NCBI GenBank assembly: GCA_003577305.1
Contig: QEVL01000001.1
Span: forward strand, 1-64,000
DNA length: 64,000 bases
Direction: 5' to 3'
DNA from: Burkholderiales bacterium
GTDB lineage: Bacteria > Pseudomonadota > Gammaproteobacteria > Burkholderiales > Burkholderiaceae_E
Position 1 is the first letter of the stretch. Each line of letters starts with the position of its first letter. The notes beneath the pieces were generated by a model that saw only the letters and a program-made list of their open reading frames with translations, ran no database searches and had not been told where the DNA came from. This document shows, piece by piece, positions 16,851-25,703 of this stretch. The translations under genes were made by a program, and so were the position numbers.

Positions 16851-18053
16851 CTACCAGGCCGGCTTCGGAACGACCAGTTGCGCGGTGGCGACGTTGCGCG
16901 GCCAGACCACCTCGAACTCGCCCTTCTGCCACTGCCCGACAGTGCCCGGCGTGGAGATGTTCTCGCTGCCCTCGAAGCGGATCGGCCCGACGATCGTCTT
17001 GTGCTCGTTGCGCGCCACGTAGTCGCGGATCGCCTTGCGGTCGAGGCCGACTTTCGCCACCGACTGCGTCAGGATCTCGAGCGCCGCCCAGCAGTGACCG
17101 CTGGCCCAGCGGTCGGGCTCCTTGCCGCCGAACTTGGCGGTGTGCGCCTCGAAATACGCCTTCGCCCCCGGCGAGGTCTTCGCGTTCCACGAGCCCATGC
17201 CGGTCACGCCCTCGGCCGAGGCGGCGATCACGTTGCGATAGAGCTGGTACGCGGTGCCCACCGAGGCATAGAAGATCTTCGGGTTGAAGCCGATCTCCTT
17301 CGCCTGCTTGCTGGCGAGAATCGTGTCGGGCGGATAGGTGATGCCGATGAAGGCGTCGGGATTCTGGTCCTTGATCGTGCGCAGCACCGGGGAGAGATCC
17401 TTCACGCCCAGCGGATAGCCCTTGCGCTCGACCACCTGGATGTTCGTCTTCTTCAGCGCCCCGTTGATCGCCGCGAAGTTCTCCAGCCCGAAAAGGTCGT
17501 CCATGTACAGGATCGCGATCGTCTTCACGCCGTTGGCGACCAGCATGTCGACCAGCGCACCCATCATGCGGTCGGGCTGCTGCAGCAGCGAGAAGAAGTA
17601 CGGCAGCCGCATGTCGATCAGCTTGCGCGACAGCGCGGTGGGCGCGAGCATCGGATAGCCGAAGCGGTTGGCCAGCGGCGCCAGCGCGAAGTTCGCGTTC
17701 GATCCCCACGGCGGCAGGATCAGGTCGACCTTGTCGCTGCCCATCAGTTTCTCGTAGGTGCGGATGCAGGTCTCGGTCTCGCTGCGGTCGTCGTAGCCGA
17801 TCAGCTCGATCCTGCGCCGCACGCCCTTCACGTCGAGGCCGCCGGCCGCATTCTGCTGCTCGGCCCACATCAGGAAGTTGGGCTCCTGGCTCACCTGCGC
17901 GCCGCCGGCCCACGGACCGGTGCGCGCGATCGCGTAGCCGATGCGCACCGGCGCCGACTGCGCCCGCGTCACCGCGGGCATGGCAAGCGCCGCCGCGCCG
18001 GCGCCGATGGCCTGCACGGTGGTACGACGGGTGACGGACTCGGGAGTGCTCAT
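16851..18053 (-). CDS. ABC transporter periplasmic substrate-binding protein (LivK type)
   Basis: This 400-residue periplasmic binding protein has a signal with an RR pair (VTRRTTVQAIGAGAAALAMP, cleaved near AQS), so export by the Tat route is possible. It has the Peripla_BP_6 layout: RIGYAIARTGPWAGGAQ, LIGYDDRSETET, then two lobes with MDDLFG in the hinge region. The ligand is unknown; the associated dehydrogenase suggests an aromatic or aldehyde-forming compound rather than leucine. AAGGAG lies 7 nt before the ATG. It is the first gene of the operon, divergent from the AraC regulator. Confidence 0.9.
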   Translation of the reverse strand: MSTPESVTRRTTVQAIGAGAAALAMPAVTRAQSAPVRIGYAIARTGPWAGGAQVSQEPNFLMWAEQQNAAGGLDVKGVRRRIELIGYDDRSETETCIRTYEKLMGSDKVDLILPPWGSNANFALAPLANRFGYPMLAPTALSRKLIDMRLPYFFSLLQQPDRMMGALVDMLVANGVKTIAILYMDDLFGLENFAAINGALKKTNIQVVERKGYPLGVKDLSPVLRTIKDQNPDAFIGITYPPDTILASKQAKEIGFNPKIFYASVGTAYQLYRNVIAASAEGVTGMGSWNAKTSPGAKAYFEAHTAKFGGKEPDRWASGHCWAALEILTQSVAKVGLDRKAIRDYVARNEHKTIVGPIRFEGSENISTPGTVGQWQKGEFEVVWPRNVATAQLVVPKPAW

Positions 18054-18290
18054 CGTGTGTCTCCTTCTGGCTCTCGTTGGCCTGGCGGACAGCCGGGTGG
18101 CTGCATCGTGCGCCGATCATACGGAGGGACGGCACGCGACGCTTCTCCGGCCGTGCAGGCGGGCTTGACGATTCGTGCAAACCCACCCCCGTGTTTACCC
18201 TAGTATCGACCTTCGTGCCGGGCGGCCCGCCCCGCGAGACCGGAACGATCCGGATAATCGTGCCCATCGTCTCTGCTTCCGGAGAGCCGC

Positions 18291-19259
18291 ATGCCCAGCT
18301 TCACGCCGACGATGAGTACCGACCTGGTGGCGCCGCGCGAGCGCGTGCGCTACTGGTCGGACTGGATCGACCGCGTGTTCTGCGGCCTGCAGTCCGACGT
18401 CTACGGCGAGACCGACTTCGACGGCCACATGGCGACCGAGCAGGCGGGCGACGTCGTGCTCACCCGGCTCGAGGCCGACCGCCACCGGGTGCTGAAGAAT
18501 GACCGCCAGGTGCGCGGCAGCGACGTCGGCTACCTGAAGATCGTGGCGCCGTATCGCGGCACTGCGGGCGTCGAGCAGTGGGGGCGGCAGGCCTGGGTGA
18601 CGCCGGGCGAGTGGTGCATCTACGACACCACCGACAGCTATCGGGTGGCGAATCCGGTGCGCGTCGAGCACCTGATCGTGATGGTGCCCAAGGCACCGCT
18701 GGTCGAGCGCGGGCTGCCGCTCGAAAAGCTGATGGCGCAGCGTCTCGGCAGCCAGGGCGGCATCTCGCGGCTGGCGCTGCAGGCGATGCGCGGCGCCTGG
18801 CAGGAGCTGCCTTCGATCGCGCCCTCGGCCGCGCGCGGCGTCGGCGAAACGATCATGCACCTGGTGCAGCTGTCGCTGCTCGAACTGGCAGGGCGCGACA
18901 GCGCGCCGACCCAGCGCGAGGCGCTGCGCGAGAGCATCAAGCAGCTGGTGGCGCGCCGCCTGGGCGACGCGCGGCTCTCGGTGGACGCGATCGCGGTCGA
19001 GCTCAATTGCAGCCGGCGCCAGCTGTACAACGCGTTCGGCGACGAACCCGACGGCGTGGCCGGCTTTGTTCTCGCGCAACGGCTCGAAGCCTGCCGTCGC
19101 GACTTCGAAGACCGCCACCAGGACGCGATCTCGATCACCGAAATCGCGTTGCGCCGCGGCTTCAACCACCCGGCGCACTTCAGCCGCGCGTTCAAGGCGC
19201 GCTTCGGTGTCACGCCGAGCGAGTGGCGGCAACGCGCCGTGCTCGGCGCGCGGGCGTAG
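18291..19259 (+). CDS. AraC family transcriptional regulator
   Basis: This 322-residue protein has an N-terminal sensor region resembling the AraC_binding_2 (FeaR-like) domain (RYWSDWIDRVFCGL at the start) and two C-terminal helix-turn-helix motifs (residues about 220-318: LSVDAIAVELNCSRRQLYNAF and ISITEIALRRGFNHPAHFSRAFKARFGVTPSEWR). It is divergent from the ABC transporter operon across a 237-bp gap and is its likely activator. A GATAAT at 18253-18258 is a weak -10 candidate. Confidence 0.9.
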   Translation: MPSFTPTMSTDLVAPRERVRYWSDWIDRVFCGLQSDVYGETDFDGHMATEQAGDVVLTRLEADRHRVLKNDRQVRGSDVGYLKIVAPYRGTAGVEQWGRQAWVTPGEWCIYDTTDSYRVANPVRVEHLIVMVPKAPLVERGLPLEKLMAQRLGSQGGISRLALQAMRGAWQELPSIAPSAARGVGETIMHLVQLSLLELAGRDSAPTQREALRESIKQLVARRLGDARLSVDAIAVELNCSRRQLYNAFGDEPDGVAGFVLAQRLEACRRDFEDRHQDAISITEIALRRGFNHPAHFSRAFKARFGVTPSEWRQRAVLGARA

Positions 19260-19271
19260 GCCGGGGCCGCC

Positions 19272-21116
19272 TTACGGGCCCCGCTCCGGTTCGAGCAGGC
19301 CGGGCGGCACGCGCACCGGCATCGAGAGAAGCATCTGCGCCATGCCCTTGCCGAGCGGGTCGTTGCGCAGCGAAGCCATGCCGCCGCCGCCGAGCGCACG
19401 CTCGCAGACGAAATTCAGCGCCAGGATGCCGGGCACCTCGTAACGGGTGACCGGGCCCTGCACCAGGTGGGCGAGGAAGGCGGCGACGCGTTCGGCAGTC
19501 ACCTGCTCGCGCAGCACCGGCAGCAGCTCGGCGCGGCGCGCGATCACGCCGATGTTCGAAGTGTCGCCCTTGTCGCCGCTGCGCGCGCACGCGATGCGGA
19601 TCAGCGGCACCTCGATGCGCTCGTCACCGGGATGCGGGCTGCCGGCCGCCGGCGTACCGGTCTGCGGCGCCCGCGCGTGACTCGCAGCCGCGCCGGGCGC
19701 TGCCGCCCCCGGGCGCGCCGGCACCTCGATCCGCTGCCCGCCCATCACGACCGCCGGCGCCACGCGCGCCTTGTCGAGCAGGAACGCGAACTGCCGGATC
19801 GACGGCGACACCGACGGCCTGCCGGCAGCGCCGGTGGTTCCCGGCGCCCACGAAGTGCCTGCGGGCGCGATCTCGCGCGCGAACAGTTCGAGCGCCTCGC
19901 GCACCGGGTGCGTCGCGCTCACGCGCAGCACTGCCTCGCGCGTGGCGAGCGCCCCGTCGCGCGCGTGCGGCCCGTAGCAGCTCTCGGCACCGAGCACTTC
20001 GACCAGCGTCGCGCCGTAGTCGGGCAAGCCGAGCCGCGCGAACATCGACCGGGTGCGCGCCAGGATCGCCTCGCCGGTGCGCCGCGCCTTGGCCACTGCG
20101 TCGAAGCCGACGATCGTCAACTGCCCGCTGCAGCGAAAGCCCTCGGCATAGGTGGCGCTGACCTTGAAGTCCGGGCCGGGTGCGCGACCGCGCGCGCCGC
20201 GCACCTGCACGCGGTCGTCGCCGAGCACGCCGATCGTCACCGAGGTGAAGTCGCAGCTCACGTCGGGCAGCAGGTAGGCGCCCGGATCGCCGATCTCGTA
20301 GAGCATCTGCTCGGCCACCACCATGGGGCTCACCTTGCCGCCGGTGCCCGCCGGCTTGGTCACCACGAAGCTGCCGTCGGCCTCGCATTCGACGATCGGG
20401 TAGCCGATGCCGGGCCAGTCGGGCACCGTGTCCCAGTCGGTGTGCAGCCCGCCGGTGGCCTGGCAGCCGCACTCGATGATGTGGCCGGCGAGGCTGCCGC
20501 CCGCGAGCCGGTCGTAGTCGTCGTCGGCCCAGCCGAACTCGTGCATCAGCACGCCCAGCGTCACCGCCGAGTCGACGCAGCGCCCGGTGATCACCACCTG
20601 CGCGCCGGCGTCGAGCGCGGCGCGAATCGGCGCCGCTCCGAGATAGGCATTGGCGCTCAGCACTTTCTGCGGCAGCGCCGCCCCGCCGTGCATCTCGCGC
20701 ACGCCCTGCGCACGCAACTGCGGCAGCAGCGCCATCACGTCGTCGCCTTCGACCACCGCGATACGCAGCTCGACGCCCTGTGCCGCCGCCAGCTCGGCGA
20801 GCGCGCGCGCACAGCCGTGCGGATTGACGCCGCCGGCGTTGCTCACCACGCGGATGCCGCGCCCGGCGACCTCGCGCAGCACCGACTTCATCGCGACGTC
20901 GACGAAGTCGGTGGCGAAGCCGGCCTCGGGTTTTTTCAGGCGCGCACCGGCGAGGATCGACATCGTGAGTTCGGCCAGATAGTCGAACACCAGGTAGTCG
21001 ATCGCGCCGCTGGCGACCAGCTGCGGCGCGGCCACCGCGCTGTCGCCCCAGAAGCCGGACGCGCCGCCGATCCTGACCGGTCCGTGCGCGCGCCGCGCTC
21101 GTTGGCGATTGTCCAT
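19272..21116 (-). CDS. AtuA-like (DUF1446) protein
   Basis: This 614-residue protein contains the full acyclic terpene utilisation AtuA family domain (residues 10-450: RIGGASGFWGDS, SNAGGVNPHG, GRCVDSAVTLGVL, CGCQATGG) and the C-terminal AtuA-like ferredoxin-fold domain (about 520-610: ARSGDKGDTSNIGV). In Pseudomonas, AtuA is needed for citronellol/geraniol breakdown but its biochemical role is unclear. The ATG at 21116 fits best; the frame extends further upstream without family sequence. It converges on the AraC gene. Its usual partners, geranyl-CoA carboxylase genes, are not nearby. Confidence 0.85.
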   Translation of the reverse strand: MDNRQRARRAHGPVRIGGASGFWGDSAVAAPQLVASGAIDYLVFDYLAELTMSILAGARLKKPEAGFATDFVDVAMKSVLREVAGRGIRVVSNAGGVNPHGCARALAELAAAQGVELRIAVVEGDDVMALLPQLRAQGVREMHGGAALPQKVLSANAYLGAAPIRAALDAGAQVVITGRCVDSAVTLGVLMHEFGWADDDYDRLAGGSLAGHIIECGCQATGGLHTDWDTVPDWPGIGYPIVECEADGSFVVTKPAGTGGKVSPMVVAEQMLYEIGDPGAYLLPDVSCDFTSVTIGVLGDDRVQVRGARGRAPGPDFKVSATYAEGFRCSGQLTIVGFDAVAKARRTGEAILARTRSMFARLGLPDYGATLVEVLGAESCYGPHARDGALATREAVLRVSATHPVREALELFAREIAPAGTSWAPGTTGAAGRPSVSPSIRQFAFLLDKARVAPAVVMGGQRIEVPARPGAAAPGAAASHARAPQTGTPAAGSPHPGDERIEVPLIRIACARSGDKGDTSNIGVIARRAELLPVLREQVTAERVAAFLAHLVQGPVTRYEVPGILALNFVCERALGGGGMASLRNDPLGKGMAQMLLSMPVRVPPGLLEPERGP

Positions 21117-21227
21117 CTGCTCTGCGGGCTTCGCGTGCTGGTGCATTCGCCGCACGTTACCCGATCCGCGACGCCGCGGGGAGTCGTGGACGCCCCGGCG
21201 CGAGGCCATCCGCAGCGTGGACGAACC

Positions 21228-23177
21228 CTACCCTGCGGCCACCGGCTCGCCGCGCCGCGCACCGATCTGCTGGCCGGCGCCGCGCGGCACCGGGCAGTCG
21301 ATCGCGGCGGCCACTGCGCGAACGAAGGCATCGTAGTTCGGGTCGCCGGGCGTGCGCGCCAGCGTGAACAGCACCTTGAGCAGAAGCGGCTTGTCCAGCG
21401 GCGCGAGGCCCAGCAGGGTGTCGAGCGCCAGCGCGAGTTCGGTAGTGCCCACTTCGTCGGGCGTGGACGCCGGCGGCGGAATCTCCAGCATCGCGGCCGC
21501 GTCCGCCAGTGCATCGCGCGTGGCGCGCGCCGATGCCTCGCCGACCGCAGCGGCCATCGCGAAGAGCGCCGCCAGCGCGCGGCTCTGCGCCTGCCTGGTG
21601 CTCGGTGCCCTGCGCTGGCGCGCGCCGATCGACGCGTTCGGCGAGAGCCGGTGACGCGCGAGCGTGTAGTAGATCCATTCGGCCGAGTGCACGTGGCCGT
21701 CTGCCTCGACTGCGCGACGGCAGCGATCGAGCAGTTCGCGGCGACGGCCGCTGCTCCACCGGCGCACCCGCGCGAGCAGCAGTTCGAGCAGCGGGACGCG
21801 CAGCGACGCGCCCCCGGGCGAGACCAGCCAGTCGAGCGAGGCGCGCAGCGCCGCGTCGGGCTCGCCGGACGTCTGGCCGGCCACCAGTGCGACCAGCCAG
21901 CGACCCGCGGTTTCGAAACCGAGCGACGCCGAGCGGATCTGCGTGATCAGTGCGGCCGCGGCGATCGAGGCCGCGCCGTCGCGCCCGGTGCCTGGCTGCG
22001 GCGCCGTTGCCGATCCGGCCCGCCCGTCCGGCGCCGCCGACGCAGGCGCAGACGCGGTTGCCTCCGGCAGCGCCTGCCTGACGAACGGAATCGTGTCTGC
22101 CGCGAACGAGCCGCCGGCTGCTTCGGCCGCTTCGGGGCCGTACACATGCTTCGTCTGTGCAGCCTGCGTCGCCGTGGCGGGCGCGTCGGTTGCGGCCACG
22201 GACACGATCGGCGCCATCCGCCGCCCGTACAGGCGCGCGATGCGTTCGGCCAGCGGGGGATGCGTGTCGAACCAGTCGCGCAGGCCGGCAGGCCGTGCCA
22301 GCAGGAAGTGGCTGACCAACCCGGCGTAGTCAGAGCGCAATGGCGCCACCGTCTCGCCTGCGATGCGACGCAGCGCGCAGCCCAGTCCGTCACGATCGCG
22401 GGTGATCTGAACCGCCAGCGCGTCGGCGAGGAACTCCCGCTGCCGACTGATGCCGGCCTTCAACACCTGGGCCGCCAGCACGCCGAGGGCGCCGACCCCG
22501 GACAGCACGAGACCGGCCACGAACGCGACCACCCGCGGCGCTCCGAAGCGCGCGAGCGGGCCCGACTCGCGCTTCAGTGCGAACCCGAGCAGCCCGAGCC
22601 CCGCGAGCCGCAGCGAGCACAGGCCGTACAGCGCGGCGGTGAGCCGGGTGTTCAGTTCGGCGTCGCCGCTCACGATGTGCCCGACCTCGTGAGCGATCAC
22701 ACCCTGCAATTCGGCGCGCTGCAGGCGCTCGAGCGCGCCACGCGTCACGATCACTGCCGCGAGGCCGGGACGCTCGCCGGCCGCGAGCGCGTTGATCGAA
22801 CCCTCGTCGAGCACGTGCAGCGAGGGCACCGGGGCGCCTGCGCCGATCGAGACCTCCTCGGCAACGTCGCGCAGGCGCCGGTGAAGCGGCAGCGACTCGT
22901 CGATGGGCCGCGCGCCCAGTCGCTCGGCCAGCGCCGCGCCGCCGCCGCGAAGGCGCTGCCACTCGACCCAGGCGCCGCCGAAGACGATCAGCAGCGTGAC
23001 CATCGCGTTCGTTGCGAAGAAGTACGGCGGCCAGCGCGTGCCGCCACCGAGCAGCATCCAGCCGAGCGCCGCCGCGCCATTGACCGCCGCGACCACCACG
23101 ATCAGCGACAGGACGAACAACGCGGTCAACCTGCGCGAGGCCGCGCGCGCCCTCTCCTGATGGGCGTAGAAATCCAT
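21228..23177 (-). CDS. M48 family zinc metalloprotease with extended C-terminus
   Basis: This 649-residue inner-membrane protease has two N-terminal helices (about 18-45, 53-72), the zinc site HEVGH (163-167), further helices, and REFLADA with the third zinc-ligand Glu. After about residue 350 comes a long, Ala-rich extension with helical segments and no known catalytic motif. It is about twice the length of HtpX. The frame is open upstream, but MDFYAHQERAR at 23177 is the likely start. LemA and this protease are transcribed together, a common bacterial pair. Confidence 0.88.
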   Translation of the reverse strand: MDFYAHQERARAASRRLTALFVLSLIVVVAAVNGAAALGWMLLGGGTRWPPYFFATNAMVTLLIVFGGAWVEWQRLRGGGAALAERLGARPIDESLPLHRRLRDVAEEVSIGAGAPVPSLHVLDEGSINALAAGERPGLAAVIVTRGALERLQRAELQGVIAHEVGHIVSGDAELNTRLTAALYGLCSLRLAGLGLLGFALKRESGPLARFGAPRVVAFVAGLVLSGVGALGVLAAQVLKAGISRQREFLADALAVQITRDRDGLGCALRRIAGETVAPLRSDYAGLVSHFLLARPAGLRDWFDTHPPLAERIARLYGRRMAPIVSVAATDAPATATQAAQTKHVYGPEAAEAAGGSFAADTIPFVRQALPEATASAPASAAPDGRAGSATAPQPGTGRDGAASIAAAALITQIRSASLGFETAGRWLVALVAGQTSGEPDAALRASLDWLVSPGGASLRVPLLELLLARVRRWSSGRRRELLDRCRRAVEADGHVHSAEWIYYTLARHRLSPNASIGARQRRAPSTRQAQSRALAALFAMAAAVGEASARATRDALADAAAMLEIPPPASTPDEVGTTELALALDTLLGLAPLDKPLLLKVLFTLARTPGDPNYDAFVRAVAAAIDCPVPRGAGQQIGARRGEPVAAG

Positions 23178-23194
23178 CGACGGGGTTGCCCCGG

Positions 23195-23788
23195 TCAGAG
23201 GGCGACCGCAACCGGCTGGCGTTCCTGCGCCGACCCGGTCGGGCGCAGCATGTTCGCGCGCCGGAATCCGCACAGGGTTCCCACCAGCGACGCGGGAAAC
23301 GACTCGAGCTCGATGTTGTAGCCCGTCACCTGGTCGTTGAATGCCTGCCGGGCGAACGCGATGCGGTTCTCGGTGGTTTCCAGCTCCTCGACCAGCCGGT
23401 GCACCGTGTCGTTGGCCTTCAGCGCGGGATACTGTTCGACGAGCGCTACCAGGCGTGCGAGCGGTGTCGCCAGCGCAGTCTCCGCAGCCTCGAGCGCCAC
23501 CAGTGCCTGGCCGTCGTGCGGGCGCCTCCTGGCGACCTGGCTCGCATCACGGGCACGCTGGCGCGCTGCGATCACCGCTTCGAGTGTCTGGCGTTCGTGC
23601 GCGAGGGCGGCCCGCGTCGCCGCGACCAGGTTCGGGATCAGGTCGTAGCGCCGCTTCAACTGCACGTCGATCTGCGCGTAAGCGTTCTGGTACCGGTTGC
23701 GCAGCGCGATGAAGCGGTTGAACACGAGCGCACCCCAGGCGAACACCGCAAGGAGCACGATCATCGGCAGGAACAGTGCGCTCGACAT
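23195..23788 (-). CDS. LemA family protein
   Basis: This 197-residue protein has one N-terminal membrane helix (about 2-22) and the LemA coiled helical bundle, with NRFIALRNRYQNAYAQIDVQLKRRYDLIPNL and a later AFNDQVTGYN motif. LemA proteins are exposed on the inner membrane and are associated with M48 proteases; their function is not settled. The ATG at 23788 has GGTGAG four bases upstream; a GTG lies three codons earlier. The next gene, the M48 protease, begins 17 bp downstream. Confidence 0.92.
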   Translation of the reverse strand: MSSALFLPMIVLLAVFAWGALVFNRFIALRNRYQNAYAQIDVQLKRRYDLIPNLVAATRAALAHERQTLEAVIAARQRARDASQVARRRPHDGQALVALEAAETALATPLARLVALVEQYPALKANDTVHRLVEELETTENRIAFARQAFNDQVTGYNIELESFPASLVGTLCGFRRANMLRPTGSAQERQPVAVAL

Positions 23789-23883
23789 GAGTCTCACCGG
23801 TGCGCGCGAGGCGCGGGAAACGATGAGAAATTGTCCGTCGAAACCGTCGGCGCAGAGGCCTGGTTGCGCACCGCTCGTCGGAC

Positions 23884-23942
23884 CGACGGCGCCCGTCCGT
23901 CGGGCATGCAGGCACGCGGTCGACGCGCGGTCGACGCGTGCC
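23884..23942 (-). terminator. Two adjacent hairpins downstream of the BON-protein gene
   Basis: One stem has 6-bp arms CGACGG/CCGTCG (23884-23889, 23897-23902). The second (23911-23942) has 7-bp outer arms GGCACGC/GCGTGCC continued by GTCGAC pairs with one bulge. They lie in the 200-bp gap between the BON gene and lemA. No T-run follows. Candidate terminator, or an upstream element of the lemA operon. Confidence 0.4.
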
Positions 23943-23988
23943 GATGTTCGCGCCGCGCGCCTCGAGCGCGCAAGCGCCGCGCCGACGC

Positions 23989-24606
23989 TTACTGCGGCGG
24001 CGGTGCGGGTGTGCGCCGCGCCTGTTCTTCGGTGATGTATTCGAAGACGGTGACCACGCGCTGCACGCCGGCCACGCGGCTGGTGACTTGCGCGGCCCGG
24101 TCGGCTTCGCGGCGCGACACCAGGCCCATCAGGTAGACGGTACCCGACTCGGTGACCACCTTGATCACGTTCGCGTGCAGGTCTTGCGCATCGAGCAGCG
24201 CCTTCTTCACGCGAGCGGTGATCGCGGTGTCGGCAGCACTGGTGGCGAGCGAGGGCCGGCCCAGCACCTGCAACTCGTTGTGCACCGAACGCACGTTCGG
24301 CAATGCGGCCACCACGGCCTCGGCGCTGCGCTTGTCGTCTTCGCTGGCGACCTGCCCGGTGAGCAACACCTTGCGGTTGAAGCTGGTGACGCTCACGCCG
24401 CCTGGCTGCTTCAGCGCCTCGCGCATCCGGTTCATCGCCTTGATTTCGATCTCCTGGTCTTCGGTCTGCGCGCCCAGCGTTCGCCGATCGAGGGCGGCGA
24501 GCGTGCCGACCGCGGCGCCGGTGGCAACCAGCGGCACGCAGCCAGGGGCGGCCAGCACCGACGCGAGCAGTGCGGCAACGAAGGTCAGGCGCGCGTGTGT
24601 CTTCAT
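23989..24606 (-). CDS. dolP: BON domain lipoprotein (DolP/YraP-like)
   Basis: This 205-residue outer-membrane lipoprotein has a lipobox ending LAAPGC (Cys23) and two BON domains (about 50-120 and 130-195), each with a GxVxS/ExxxR core such as VLLTGQVASEDDKRSAEAV and VYLMGLVSRREADRAAQ. DolP/YraP maintains outer-membrane integrity and aids BamA. The position directly after diaA is the same as in E. coli. GGGAGA precedes the ATG at good spacing. A C-terminal Pro-rich tail is unremarkable. Confidence 0.9.
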   Translation of the reverse strand: MKTHARLTFVAALLASVLAAPGCVPLVATGAAVGTLAALDRRTLGAQTEDQEIEIKAMNRMREALKQPGGVSVTSFNRKVLLTGQVASEDDKRSAEAVVAALPNVRSVHNELQVLGRPSLATSAADTAITARVKKALLDAQDLHANVIKVVTESGTVYLMGLVSRREADRAAQVTSRVAGVQRVVTVFEYITEEQARRTPAPPPQ

Positions 24607-24628
24607 CGTTTCTCCCGGGTTTACAGGG

Positions 24629-25216
24629 TCAGTCGCCGAGCAGCGACGCGTCGATGCCGTCGCACAGGCAGTGGATGATCAGCAGGTGCAGTTCCTGGAT
24701 GCGTGCGGTCCGGTCGTGCGGCACGCACAGGTGAATGTCCGGCCCTCGCAGCGCGGCGCCGATCCGGCCGCCGCCGCGGCCGGTGAGCGCGAGCACCGCG
24801 AGGCCGCGCTCGTGCGCCGCATGCACCGCCTCGAGCACGTTGGCGGACTCGCCGCTGGTGGAGATCGCCACCAGCACGTCGCCCTCGCGGCCGAGCGCGC
24901 GCACCTGTTTCGCGAACACCTGCTCGAAGCCGTAATCGTTGGCCATGGCGGTGAGCGCCGAGGTGTCGGTGGACAGCGCGATCGCCGCGAGTTCGGGGCG
25001 CTCGCGCTCGAAGCGGCCGACCAGTTCGGCCGCCATGTGCTGGCTGTCGGCCGCCGAGCCGCCGTTGCCGCAGATGAGCAGCTTGCGATCGGCGGCCAGT
25101 GCGGCGGTGAGCATCTCGGCTGCCTGCGCGATCGGGCCGGCCAGTTGCGCAGCAGCGGCGCGCTTGAGTTCGGCACTGTCTTCGAAGTGCTGGCAGATGC
25201 GATCGACGAGGCTCAT
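24629..25216 (-). CDS. diaA: SIS domain protein DiaA (phosphoheptose isomerase-like)
   Basis: This 195-residue SIS-domain protein has ICGNGGSAADSQHMAAELVGRFERERPELAAIAL, SGESANVL and a C-terminal Glu/His (QELHLLIIH). The sequence fits both GmhA sedoheptulose-7-phosphate isomerase and DiaA, which binds DnaA and times replication initiation. The order yraN-diaA-dolP supports DiaA. With rfaE2 elsewhere in the window, a heptose role remains possible. It has its own candidate promoter after yraN. Confidence 0.87.
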   Translation of the reverse strand: MSLVDRICQHFEDSAELKRAAAAQLAGPIAQAAEMLTAALAADRKLLICGNGGSAADSQHMAAELVGRFERERPELAAIALSTDTSALTAMANDYGFEQVFAKQVRALGREGDVLVAISTSGESANVLEAVHAAHERGLAVLALTGRGGGRIGAALRGPDIHLCVPHDRTARIQELHLLIIHCLCDGIDASLLGD

Positions 25217-25269
25217 GAGCGAACCGCCATGCCGGCGACGCCCGCGGCGCGGGCGATCCCGGGCGTCCG

Positions 25270-25308
25270 TTGTGGGCATCCCTTGTGGACGTCCCTTGTG
25301 GCGCTGCG
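25270..25308. repeat. Three 13-bp direct repeats in the diaA leader
   Basis: TTGTGG recurs at exactly 13-bp steps (25270, 25283, 25296). The first two units, TTGTGGGCATCCC and TTGTGGACGTCCC, are nearly identical; the third keeps only the first six bases. They lie between the -10 box and the diaA start codon, so they would be transcribed. On the minus strand they read CCACAA. Confidence 0.55.
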
Positions 25309-25313
25309 CGCCG

Positions 25314-25319
25314 ATTATA
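25314..25319 (-). promoter_or_regulatory. -10 box TATAAT for diaA-dolP
   Basis: Perfect TATAAT on the minus strand in the 133-bp gap between yraN and diaA, about 98 bp from the diaA ATG. No clear -35. It suggests that diaA-dolP can be transcribed apart from lpoA-yraN. Confidence 0.5.
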
Positions 25320-25349
25320 CCGGCGGCCGCGATGCACCCCCGCGCGCGG

Positions 25350-25703
25350 TCAGAATGCGTCGCGGATCCAGTCGATCGTGGAGCCATCGAGCGCGCAGAC
25401 GTCGAACCGGCATGCGGGCCAGCGATCGCCGTAGCTCGCGACGAGGTAGCGCTGCGCCTCGCGCCGCAGGCGGCGCTGCTTGGCCGGCCCGACCGATGCG
25501 GCGGCGCCGCCGAAGCTGCGGCTGGCGCGGCTGCGCACCTCGACGAAGACCAGCGTGTCGCCGTCGCGCATGACGAGGTCGATCTCGCCGAGCCGGCTGG
25601 CGACATTGCGCGCGACCAGGCGCAGGCCGCGCCCGCACAGGAACGCGAGCGCCCGCGCCTCGGCGGCATCTCCGCTCGCCTGCGTCGGCGAACGGCGGAT
25701 CAT
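25350..25703 (-). CDS. yraN: YraN family protein (UPF0102)
   Basis: This 117-residue protein of the endonuclease-like UPF0102 family has G..AE..A..FL..RGLR, the core [21 protein letters not shown] (Asp and ExE-type residues like Holliday-junction resolvases) and a C-terminal RFDV. The biochemical role is unknown. It overlaps the LpoA-like gene by 4 bp, so the two are coupled. Confidence 0.92.
   Translation of the reverse strand: MIRRSPTQASGDAAEARALAFLCGRGLRLVARNVASRLGEIDLVMRDGDTLVFVEVRSRASRSFGGAAASVGPAKQRRLRREAQRYLVASYGDRWPACRFDVCALDGSTIDWIRDAF

Noticed and set aside
19467-23321. Open frame of 1284 codons on the plus strand
   Set aside because: It is antisense to the AtuA and M48 genes. Its sequence is rich in Arg, Gly, His and Ala and has no motif. 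It arises from GC-biased third positions.
25270-25308. DnaA boxes in the diaA leader
   Set aside because: Best matches to TTATCCACA are about six of nine bases, too weak. Kept only as direct repeats.
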